From positions 1 through 6,956 of the forward strand of contig JAFSSG010000005.1 in NCBI GenBank assembly GCA_017451145.1: a stretch of DNA of 6,956 nucleotides, in the 5' to 3' direction. The notes under the pieces were generated by a model. The model saw only the letters and a list, made by a program, of their open reading frames with translations, did no database searches and was not told the DNA's origin. Source of the DNA: Clostridia bacterium (GTDB lineage Bacteria > Bacillota_A > Clostridia > UBA1381). The translations under genes and the position numbers were made by a program. Below are positions 1-5,264 of this stretch, piece after piece. Position 1 is the stretch's first letter. Every line of letters starts with the position of its first letter.

Positions 1-70
1 ACTGCCGTCCTCTTTCAAGCTATGTTTATAGAGGAATAAGACCGATACACATATATAATGTAGGAAATTA

Positions 71-104
71 AAAATATGCGATAAAAAATATCGCATATTT
101 TTTT
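71..104 (+). terminator. Rho-independent terminator of an upstream transcription unit
   Basis: A perfect 13-bp inverted repeat (71-83 with 89-101) around a 5-nt A loop runs into a T-tract ending at 104. The stem is A/T-rich with only three G:C pairs, so it is a weak hairpin, but its place just before the cysK promoter fits termination of whatever gene lies to the left. That gene is not identifiable in the 70 bases before it. Confidence 0.65.
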
Positions 105-114
105 GAAAAAAGTA

Positions 115-143
115 TTGACAAATATCGAAAAAGGCGTTAAAAT
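115..143 (+). promoter_or_regulatory. Sigma-A type promoter for cysK-rrf2
   Basis: The -35 box TTGACA (115-120) is exactly consensus. It is separated by 17 bp from the -10 box TAAAAT (138-143), which matches consensus at five of six positions. The predicted transcription start is near 150, giving a leader of about 60 nt before the cysK start codon at 211. Confidence 0.85.
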
Positions 144-150
144 ACTATTA

Positions 151-169
151 ACCTACTAAATAGATAGGT
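151..169. promoter_or_regulatory. Rrf2-type (IscR/CymR-like) operator at the cysK start point
   Basis: The imperfect palindrome ACCTA-N9-TAGGT is centred on position 160 and covers the predicted transcription start, where a bound protein would block initiation. Known Rrf2-family regulators (IscR, CymR) bind A/T-centred dyads with ACC/GGT-like arms. The second gene of this operon encodes an Rrf2 protein, so autoregulation is the natural reading. The arms and position are seen directly; which protein binds is inferred. Confidence 0.6.
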
Positions 170-210
170 AAAAATATCAAGAGTACATATATGGAAGGAC
201 GGTTGGGGAT

Positions 211-1146
211 ATGTCAAAAATTTATAAATCTGCAGATGAATTGGTAGGAAAAACGCCTATTATGGAGCTTACACACATTGAGACGGAGGAAGGTTTAGAG
301 GCTAAAATATTTGCAAAGCTTGAATATTTCAATCCCGCAGGTTCTGTTAAGGACAGGATTGCAAAAGCAATGATAGATGACGCGGAAAAAAGCGGAAAGC
401 TCAAGAAAGGCTCTGTAATAATCGAACCGACAAGCGGAAATACGGGAATAGGCCTTTCCATGATAGCTGCGGCGAGAGGGTACAGGATAATAATTGTAAT
501 GCCGGAAACTATGTCGGTAGAACGCCGACAGCTTATGAAAGCATACGGTGCAGAGCTTGTTTTAACTGACGGTGCAAAGGGCATGAAAGGTGCGATAGCA
601 AAAGCCGAGGAACTTAAAAATGAAATTCCTGACAGCATTATAGCAGGTCAGTTTGTAAACCCTGCAAACCCAAAGGCACATTTTGAAACGACAGGTCCTG
701 AAATATACGGGGACTTGGACGGCAAGGTTGATATATTTGTTGCAGGTGTCGGAACAGGCGGAACGGTAACAGGCGTAGGCGAGTATTTGAAATCAAAAAA
801 TCCGAATATAAAGGTAGTTGCAGTTGAACCGCAAACTTCGGCTGTACTTTCAACAGGCGTAGCAGGTCCGCATAAAATTCAGGGTATAGGTGCGGGATTT
901 GTGCCGGAAGTGCTGAACACAAAGATTTATGACGAAATTATACCTGTATCAAACGAGGACGCTTTTGCAACGGGCAGAAGAATAGGCAGGAGCGAGGGCG
1001 TTTTGGTCGGCATATCATCAGGTGCGGCAGCATATGCGGCGATAACACTTGCAAAACGTCCTGAAAACAAGGGTAAAAATATAGTCGTACTACTTCCCGA
1101 TACGGGCGACAGATACCTTTCTACACCGCTTTTTGCAGAGGAGTAA
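211..1146 (+). CDS. cysK: Cysteine synthase A (O-acetylserine sulfhydrylase)
   Basis: This is a cytoplasmic PLP enzyme that makes L-cysteine from O-acetylserine and sulfide. The 311-residue length is normal for the family. Visible hallmarks are the PLP-binding lysine K47 in PAGSVKDR (42-49), the substrate loop TSGNTG (74-79), the Gly-rich phosphate loop GTGGT (181-185) and the cofactor-contacting serine region GISSGA (267-272). The ATG at 211 follows AAGGA (195-199) and begins the family's usual N-terminus (residues K6-E19, then the TPIMEL region). It is the first gene of a two-gene operon; the rrf2 start lies 4 bp after its stop. Expression should depend on the Rrf2-type dyad at 151-169. In Bacillus subtilis CysK also acts as a partner of the Rrf2 regulator CymR, so its pairing with an Rrf2 gene here may be functional. 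Identity is near certain; OASS-A rather than the OASS-B class is likely but not proven. Confidence 0.96.
   Translation: MSKIYKSADELVGKTPIMELTHIETEEGLEAKIFAKLEYFNPAGSVKDRIAKAMIDDAEKSGKLKKGSVIIEPTSGNTGIGLSMIAAARGYRIIIVMPETMSVERRQLMKAYGAELVLTDGAKGMKGAIAKAEELKNEIPDSIIAGQFVNPANPKAHFETTGPEIYGDLDGKVDIFVAGVGTGGTVTGVGEYLKSKNPNIKVVAVEPQTSAVLSTGVAGPHKIQGIGAGFVPEVLNTKIYDEIIPVSNEDAFATGRRIGRSEGVLVGISSGAAAYAAITLAKRPENKGKNIVVLLPDTGDRYLSTPLFAEE
1137..1143 (+). promoter_or_regulatory. Ribosome binding site deciding the rrf2 start
   Basis: AGAGGAG lies within the last codons of cysK and 7 nt before the ATG at 1151. It favours that ATG over an in-frame TTG at 1133, which would add six residues not typical of the family. 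Overlap with the end of cysK suggests translational coupling. Confidence 0.75.
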
Positions 1147-1150
1147 ATTT

Positions 1151-1621
1151 ATGCTTATATCTACAAAAGGGCGTTATGCCGTTAGAATTATGATAGATTT
1201 AGCGGAGAACAGCGACGGAGAATATGTAGCGATGAAAAATGTTGCCGAAAGGCAAGGCATTTCGCTAAAATATATTGAAAGAATTGTACCGCTTTTAACG
1301 AAAGCAGAACTTATTGAGGGCGTTCACGGAAAAGGCGGGGGATACAGGCTCTGCCGTGAGCCGAACAGCATTACCGTTTCGGACATAGTGACCGCTGCGG
1401 AAGGCTCGATAGCACCTGTTGCATGTCTTGTAAGCGGAGCAAAGCCATGCGAAAGGAAAAATGTGTGCAGGACAGTTAAAATGTGGCAGGGTGCATATGA
1501 GCTTTTGGAGAATTATTTTAAAGGAATAACGATTTACGACCTCATGGAAAAAGGAGATTTTGACCGTAATCAAGTTGAATCAAAAAAGGAGACAAGAGGT
1601 TTGGATGTTTGGCAACTGTAA
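1151..1621 (+). CDS. Rrf2/IscR-family transcriptional regulator, probably Fe-S or cysteine responsive
   Basis: This 156-residue protein opens with LISTKGRYAVRIMIDLA, the classic Rrf2 N-terminus, followed by a winged helix-turn-helix (about 25-67; recognition helix near ISLKYIERIV 37-46, wing HGKGGGYRL 59-67). Cysteines C92, C100 and C106 stand where E. coli IscR has its cluster-binding C92, C98 and C104. The first gap is two residues longer, and the histidine IscR uses as fourth ligand (H107) is not at the matching place. A fourth cysteine, C68, follows the wing. CymR, the cysteine-metabolism Rrf2 protein of Bacillus, lacks these cysteines, so an Fe-S cluster is the better guess, although the cysK neighbour points to cysteine control. 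It is the distal gene of the operon and probably represses it through the dyad at 151-169. Family assignment is firm; the ligand is inferred. Confidence 0.92.
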   Translation: MLISTKGRYAVRIMIDLAENSDGEYVAMKNVAERQGISLKYIERIVPLLTKAELIEGVHGKGGGYRLCREPNSITVSDIVTAAEGSIAPVACLVSGAKPCERKNVCRTVKMWQGAYELLENYFKGITIYDLMEKGDFDRNQVESKKETRGLDVWQL

Positions 1622-1661
1622 TAGCAAAAAACACGGTTTTAAAAACCGTGTTTTTTGCTAT
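1621..1661. terminator. Bidirectional terminator shared by rrf2 and the dtxR-like gene
   Basis: A perfect 20-bp inverted repeat (1621-1640 with 1642-1661) has GC pairs in its centre and runs of six A and six T flanking the ACACGG/CCGTGT core, so it terminates in both directions. The rrf2 TAA (1619-1621) touches its left edge and the TAG of the minus-strand gene (1658-1660) lies in its right arm. Two convergent genes thus share one compact element. Confidence 0.9.
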
Positions 1662-2026
1662 TTATATTGCAAAAAGTGCTTTTTTATCGCCTTAAAAGTT
1701 TTATCGCTTATATAATGCTCAATCCTACACGCATCATCTGCGGCGGTTTTTGAGTCAACGCCGAGACTTTCAAACATCTTGGTAAGCGTATTGTGGCGGT
1801 CATAGACCTCTTCTGCCTTTTTTTTGCCTTTTTCGGTGAGGATTATGCCCTCGCGGTAATCTTCTTCGATATATCCGCCGTTTTTCAGGATTGACATTGC
1901 CCGACTAACTGACGGTTTTGAATAACCCATATACTCGCTTATATCTATTGAACGCACAGTTCCGCCCTTTTGCGAAAGAATAAGTATGGTTTCAAGATAC
2001 ATTTCCTTAGATTCTTCTACCGCCAT
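1658..2026 (-). CDS. DtxR/IdeR-family iron-dependent repressor, short form
   Basis: This 122-residue protein is an N-terminal winged helix (about 5-66; recognition helix near YSKPSVSRAMSIL 35-47, wing ending in IILTEKGKK 61-69) plus the metal-binding dimerisation domain (70-118). The ligand positions read M9, H78, C100, E103 and H104, in SKEMYLETI and ACRIEHYISD. These match DtxR M10, H79, C102, E105 and H106; the Mn sensor MntR has Asp and Glu at the first and third of these. E83 and H98 of the DtxR ancillary site are replaced by T82 and A96. It stops after the second domain, so the SH3-like third domain of DtxR is absent, as in MntR. The ATG at 2026 is chosen because GGAGG (2035-2039) lies 8 nt before it and family similarity starts there. 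It is divergent from feo and is the likely repressor binding the palindromes at 2108-2225. Confidence 0.9.
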   Translation of the reverse strand: MAVEESKEMYLETILILSQKGGTVRSIDISEYMGYSKPSVSRAMSILKNGGYIEEDYREGIILTEKGKKKAEEVYDRHNTLTKMFESLGVDSKTAADDACRIEHYISDKTFKAIKKHFLQYK

Positions 2027-2034
2027 AAATTTCG

Positions 2035-2039
2035 CCTCC
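2035..2039 (-). promoter_or_regulatory. Ribosome binding site deciding the dtxR-like start
   Basis: GGAGG on the minus strand, 8 nt before the ATG whose first base is 2026. The reading frame stays open further upstream to 2101, but that part is A/T-rich, lacks a binding site and overlaps this gene's own promoter. Confidence 0.8.
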
Positions 2040-2054
2040 AATCTCTTAAAAAAT

Positions 2055-2083
2055 ATTATATCACATTTTCTCATAAAATGCAA
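2055..2083 (-). promoter_or_regulatory. Promoter of the dtxR-like regulator
   Basis: On the minus strand the -35 box TTGCAT (2078-2083) and a perfect -10 box TATAAT (2055-2060) are separated by 17 bp. Transcription should start near 2048, about 20 nt before the start codon. No iron box overlaps these elements; the nearest copy begins 25 bp further upstream, at 2108. Confidence 0.8.
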
Positions 2084-2107
2084 GAGAAATAAATATTGCA
2101 CAAAATT

Positions 2108-2129
2108 TTAGTTAGCACAAGCTAACTAA
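2108..2129. promoter_or_regulatory. Iron box 1 (DtxR-type operator), upstream copy
   Basis: A perfect palindrome with 9-bp arms TTAGTTAGC and GCTAACTAA and a 4-nt centre. It is the longest and most symmetrical of the four copies in the window. It lies about 60-80 bp upstream of the predicted start of the dtxR-like gene and about 80-100 bp upstream of that of the feo operon, overlapping neither core promoter. The TTAG/CTAA arms resemble the known DtxR/IdeR operator pattern. Confidence 0.8.
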
Positions 2130-2171
2130 TTATTCACTATAACGAAAATTCAAAAATCGACCTTAAAATTA

Positions 2172-2200
2172 TTGACAAGTTAGCTTTAGGTAACTATAAT
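2172..2200 (+). promoter_or_regulatory. Promoter of the feo operon
   Basis: Fully consensus -35 TTGACA (2172-2177) and -10 TATAAT (2195-2200) with an optimal 17-bp spacer, so it should be very strong when free. Sixteen of the 17 spacer bases are an iron box, so a bound repressor would exclude RNA polymerase. The predicted start is near 2207. Confidence 0.92.
2179..2194. promoter_or_regulatory. Iron box 2, within the feo promoter spacer
   Basis: GTTAGC-TTTA-GGTAAC fits between the -35 and -10 boxes. One base of the right arm departs from perfect symmetry (GGTAAC rather than GCTAAC). Its place makes it the most direct repression site for feo. Confidence 0.85.
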
Positions 2201-2209
2201 GTAATAGAA

Positions 2210-2225
2210 GTTAGCATTAGCTAAC
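2210..2225. promoter_or_regulatory. Iron box 3, just downstream of the feo start point
   Basis: GTTAGC-ATTA-GCTAAC has perfect 6-bp arms. It starts 31 bp after box 2, close to three helical turns, so two repressor dimers could sit on the same DNA face across the promoter and the start site. Confidence 0.85.
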
Positions 2226-2250
2226 CCATTAGTGCAAAAGGGGTGAGTTT

Positions 2251-2463
2251 ATGATTCCTATAAGCTTTGCAGACGTTGGAAAAGAATGTATTATAAAAAA
2301 GATAGGCGGAAGTCCTGAGGTTAAGAAGCATCTTGAAAATCTGGGCTTTGCAGTTGGAGGAAATGCTACGTTAATTACAGCTCTTGGCGGTAATGTCATA
2401 ATTAAAGTTAAGGAATCACGGGTTGCTATAGACAGTGATATGGCAAATAAAATTTTAATATAG
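2251..2463 (+). CDS. feoA: FeoA-family protein, first copy
   Basis: FeoA proteins are small cytoplasmic SH3-fold proteins that work with the FeoB ferrous iron transporter. This 70-residue copy shows the family pattern of strand, helix and strands: a V9-I18 strand region, KKHLENLGFAVG (25-36) ahead of the core strands, a GGNVIIKVKESRVAI strand pair (47-61) and the closing MANKILI. It belongs to the subtype that in Clostridia usually precedes a second, more canonical FeoA. It is first in the operon, its ATG follows AAGGGGTGA (2238-2246), and the second feoA starts 15 bp after its stop. Control is through the boxes at 2179-2225. Family assignment is firm; a role separate from the second copy is unknown. 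Confidence 0.9.
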   Translation: MIPISFADVGKECIIKKIGGSPEVKKHLENLGFAVGGNATLITALGGNVIIKVKESRVAIDSDMANKILI

Positions 2464-2478
2464 AAAGAGGGGGAGAGA

Positions 2479-2700
2479 ATGAAAACTTTAAAAGATGCAA
2501 AAGTCGGGGAAGAGGTTCAAGTAGTCAAACTTACAGGAGAGGGTGCTGTAAAACGGCGTATTATGGATATGGGCGTTACAAAAGGCACAAAAATTTTTGT
2601 AAGAAAAGTTGCACCGCTTGGCGATCCGATTGAAGTCAAAGTACGGGGATATGAGCTTTCCATAAGAAAAGCCGACGCACAGATGATAGAGGTTGAATGA
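2479..2700 (+). CDS. feoA: FeoA-family protein, second copy
   Basis: This 73-residue protein is a canonical FeoA: MKTLKDAKVGEEVQVVKL at the N-terminus, the helix KRRIMDMGVTKG (25-36), the strands TKIFVRKVAPLGDPIEVKV (37-55) and the closing RGYELSIRKADA (56-67). The family is thought to contact FeoB in the cytoplasm and tune its GTPase or transport activity. It shares only the general fold pattern with the upstream copy (LGF/MGV, then G-rich strands), so the pair is not a recent duplication. The ATG at 2479 follows the purine-rich AAAGAGGGGGAGAG. Forty-seven bp separate it from feoB, a longer gap than elsewhere in the operon, and that gap holds a T8 run and the fourth iron box. Confidence 0.93.
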   Translation: MKTLKDAKVGEEVQVVKLTGEGAVKRRIMDMGVTKGTKIFVRKVAPLGDPIEVKVRGYELSIRKADAQMIEVE

Positions 2701-2716
2701 TTTTTTTTAACAAGAT

Positions 2717-2732
2717 GTTAGTCTCTGCTAAC
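2717..2732. promoter_or_regulatory. Iron box 4, inside the operon before feoB
   Basis: GTTAGT-CTCT-GCTAAC keeps the outer arms GTTAG/CTAAC intact and breaks symmetry only at the sixth position. It ends one base before the feoB ribosome binding site AAGGAGG (2734-2740). The best -35/-10 candidates nearby (TTGAAT at 2693-2698, TGTTAG at 2716-2721) are poor, so no internal promoter is supported. It could act as a transcription roadblock or be a remnant. Confidence 0.65.
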
Positions 2733-2747
2733 TAAGGAGGGTGAAAA

Positions 2748-5222
2748 ATGAGTATAAAAATTGCACTTGCAGGAAATCCGAATAGCGGAAAAACAACGCT
2801 TTTTAACGCACTCACAGGCTCAAATCAATTTGTAGGGAATTGGCCCGGTGTTACGGTTGAGAAAAAGGAAGGAAAACTGAAAAAGCACACAGATATTACT
2901 GTTACAGACCTACCGGGAATTTATTCCCTTTCGCCATATACTTTGGAGGAAGTAGTTGCGAGAAACTACCTTATTGATGAAAAGCCTGACGCTATACTGA
3001 ATATTGTAGATGGCACAAATATCGAAAGAAACTTATATCTTACAACACAGCTTATCGAGCTTGGAATACCTGTTGTTGTTGCCGTAAATATGATGGATAT
3101 AGTAAAAAAGAACGGCGACCGACTTGATACAAAAACGCTTGAAAAACGGCTTGGTTGCAGGGTAGTTGAAATTTCGGCATTAAAGGGAACGGGAGTAATG
3201 GATGCGGCAGAAGAGGCGATAAATGCAGCCAAAAACGGAAAAATCGTGCCGCCACACGCATTTTCCGGACCTGTTGAACACGCAATAGCACATATTGAGG
3301 AAGCAGTTTTACATGATATGCCTAAGACGGCACAGAGATGGTACGCGATTAAAGTCTTTGAGCGTGACGAAAAAATCATAAATAAGCTGGAAATTGATAA
3401 AAAGACGCTTTCGCACATAGAGGAGGATATAAAATCTGCCGAAAAAGAGCTTGATGATGATGCGGAAAGTATCATAACAAATGAAAGATACGTGTATATT
3501 GCAGAAATCATAAAAACCTGTTATAATAAGAAAAATGCAGGTGAGCTTTCCTATTCGGATAAAATAGATAAGATTGTAACTAATAGATGGCTGGGACTTC
3601 CGATATTTGCGGTTATCATGTATCTTGTTTACTATATTTCTATGGTCGGAATAGGTGCAAAATCAACCGATTGGGCAAATGACGGACTTTTCGGCGACGG
3701 CTGGTATTTTTTGGGTATCGGACGCAGTGCGTATGAAGAGGTATCAGAGGAATATGCAAATAATTTAAACGCCGTAGATGCTTTTTATGAGCTTGACTTG
3801 GAGGCGGAAGATTTCGACGCTGATGCCACAATTACCGAAATGAGAGCGGTTGAGGGAAATGAAACGGAAACGGTTGAAATCGTTGACGAAGAAACTCTCG
3901 GTACTGAGGAAATGACGGTTTATTTTGACGAAGTTCCCGAAAATGCCGAAGACGGAGTAATTCCCGTATCATATAAAGATGCGGTAAATTATTTTGAGGA
4001 AAACGGCTTTACAGAGCCTGATCCTGCCGATTACGGCTTATGGATCAAGGGAATACCGACGCTTATCGGCGACGGCTTGGAAAAAGCGGGAGCGGAAGAA
4101 TGGCTGTCAGGACTTATCTTAGACGGTATTGTAGCAGGTGTCGGAGCAGTTTTGGGGTTTGTTCCGCAAATGCTCGTTCTGTTCTTGCTCTTGGCATTTT
4201 TGGAGGCTTGTGGATATATTGCACGTATTGCGTTTGTGCTTGACAGAATTTTCAGAAAGTTCGGGTTATCGGGAAAATCATTTATTCCTATGCTCATAGG
4301 CACAGGCTGTGGTGTGCCGGGCATTATGGCAAGTCGTACGATAGAGAATGAGCGTGACCGCCGTATGACGATTATGACTACAACATTTATCCCGTGCGGT
4401 GCAAAAATTCCGTTCATTTCAATGATTGCAGGTGCGATTTTCGGGGGTTCGGCTCTGATTGCGACTTCCGCATACTTTATCGGTATGGCGGCAATAGTAA
4501 TATCGGGAATAATGCTTAAAAAGACGAAAATGTTTGCAGGAAATCCTGCACCGTTCGTTATGGAGCTTCCCGCATACCACCTGCCGACGCTGTCAAATGT
4601 TTTGAGGTCAATGTGGGAGCGTGGCTGGTCCTTCATCAAAAAAGCAGGAACAATAATCCTGCTTTCGACAATCTTCGTATGGTTTACAAGCTTTTTCGGT
4701 TTTGCTGAGGACGGGTTCAGGATGCTTGCCGAGGATGAACTTGATTTATCTATTCTTGCGAGAATAGGAAGTATAATAGCACCTATTTTCGCCCCTGTCG
4801 GATTTGGAAATTGGGAGGCAACGGTAGCGTCGATAACAGGACTTGTTGCAAAGGAAAACATAGTAGGAACGATGGGTATCCTCTATGGCGGAAACGGAAA
4901 TGCATATCAGGGAATAGGGGAGGCATTTACGAGCATTACGGGATTTTCCTTCTTGGTATTCAACTTATTGTGTGCACCGTGTTTTGCGGCAATAGGAGCA
5001 ATTAAGCGTGAAATGAACAGCAGAAAATGGACATGGTTTGCAATTTCGTATCAATGCGGATTTGCATATGCAATATCGCTTATGATCAACCAATTCGGAA
5101 ATGCATTTAACGGAAATGTCAATCTTTTAGGTTTTGTTGTTGCAATTCTGGTGCTTTGTGCTATGATATATATGCTGTTTTTCAAAAAGTATAAAGAGGC
5201 AACGACCTTAAGGGATGCGTAA
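2748..5222 (+). CDS. feoB: Ferrous iron transport protein B with an acidic external insert
   Basis: FeoB is the inner-membrane Fe(II) importer with an N-terminal G-protein domain. G1 GNPNSGKT (9-16), G2 T36 in GVTVEKK, G3 DLPG (54-57), G4 NMMD (114-117) and G5 SAL (143-145) are all present, followed by the helical GDI-like region (about 170-275). The membrane part starts near 282 and shows the conserved blocks LIGTGCGVPGIMASRTIENE (516-535), FIPCGAKIP (547-555) and LLCAPCFAAIG (740-750), with C521, C550, C742 and C745 in or near the proposed pore. The last helix ends near 811. At 824 residues it is longer than E. coli FeoB (773): about 105 extra residues (roughly 325-430) sit in the external loop between the first two membrane segments, with 33 Asp/Glu and two basic residues from 327 to 430. 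The ATG at 2748 follows AAGGAGG by 7 nt. The gene is complete and its identity certain. Confidence 0.98.
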   Translation: MSIKIALAGNPNSGKTTLFNALTGSNQFVGNWPGVTVEKKEGKLKKHTDITVTDLPGIYSLSPYTLEEVVARNYLIDEKPDAILNIVDGTNIERNLYLTTQLIELGIPVVVAVNMMDIVKKNGDRLDTKTLEKRLGCRVVEISALKGTGVMDAAEEAINAAKNGKIVPPHAFSGPVEHAIAHIEEAVLHDMPKTAQRWYAIKVFERDEKIINKLEIDKKTLSHIEEDIKSAEKELDDDAESIITNERYVYIAEIIKTCYNKKNAGELSYSDKIDKIVTNRWLGLPIFAVIMYLVYYISMVGIGAKSTDWANDGLFGDGWYFLGIGRSAYEEVSEEYANNLNAVDAFYELDLEAEDFDADATITEMRAVEGNETETVEIVDEETLGTEEMTVYFDEVPENAEDGVIPVSYKDAVNYFEENGFTEPDPADYGLWIKGIPTLIGDGLEKAGAEEWLSGLILDGIVAGVGAVLGFVPQMLVLFLLLAFLEACGYIARIAFVLDRIFRKFGLSGKSFIPMLIGTGCGVPGIMASRTIENERDRRMTIMTTTFIPCGAKIPFISMIAGAIFGGSALIATSAYFIGMAAIVISGIMLKKTKMFAGNPAPFVMELPAYHLPTLSNVLRSMWERGWSFIKKAGTIILLSTIFVWFTSFFGFAEDGFRMLAEDELDLSILARIGSIIAPIFAPVGFGNWEATVASITGLVAKENIVGTMGILYGGNGNAYQGIGEAFTSITGFSFLVFNLLCAPCFAAIGAIKREMNSRKWTWFAISYQCGFAYAISLMINQFGNAFNGNVNLLGFVVAILVLCAMIYMLFFKKYKEATTLRDA

Positions 5223-5264
5223 AGCCTGAATTACTTATATTTTAACAGGAAGGATGGTTTAAGT

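Noticed and set aside
1..39. Possible 3' end of an upstream gene (frame 1 open to a TAA at 37-39, TAVLFQAMFIEE).
   Set aside because: Twelve codons are too few to separate from chance; another frame is also open here. The terminator at 71-104 implies an upstream unit but does not show which strand or frame.
54..59. TATAAT that could be a -10 box.
   Set aside because: There is no -35 at a workable distance (31-36 reads GAGGAA), and a far better promoter follows at 115-143.
222..922. Open frames on the minus strand opposite cysK (222-638 and 638-922).
   Set aside because: They mirror the well-supported cysK and show no domain, start signal or promoter.
2027..2101. Upstream extension of the dtxR-like reading frame by 25 residues.
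   Set aside because: It overlaps that gene's own -10 and -35, has no ribosome site and adds residues unlike the family. The ATG at 2026 has GGAGG at 8 nt.
2701..2708. T8 run between feoA2 and feoB as an intrinsic terminator.
   Set aside because: No stable hairpin precedes it in the end of feoA2.
2693..2721. Possible internal promoter before feoB (TTGAAT, 17 bp, TGTTAG).
   Set aside because: The -10 matches only three of six positions; not enough to call a promoter.
4031..4861. 276-codon open frame on the minus strand opposite feoB.
   Set aside because: It is a shadow of feoB: no ribosome site or recognisable domain, and composition that follows from the opposite strand.
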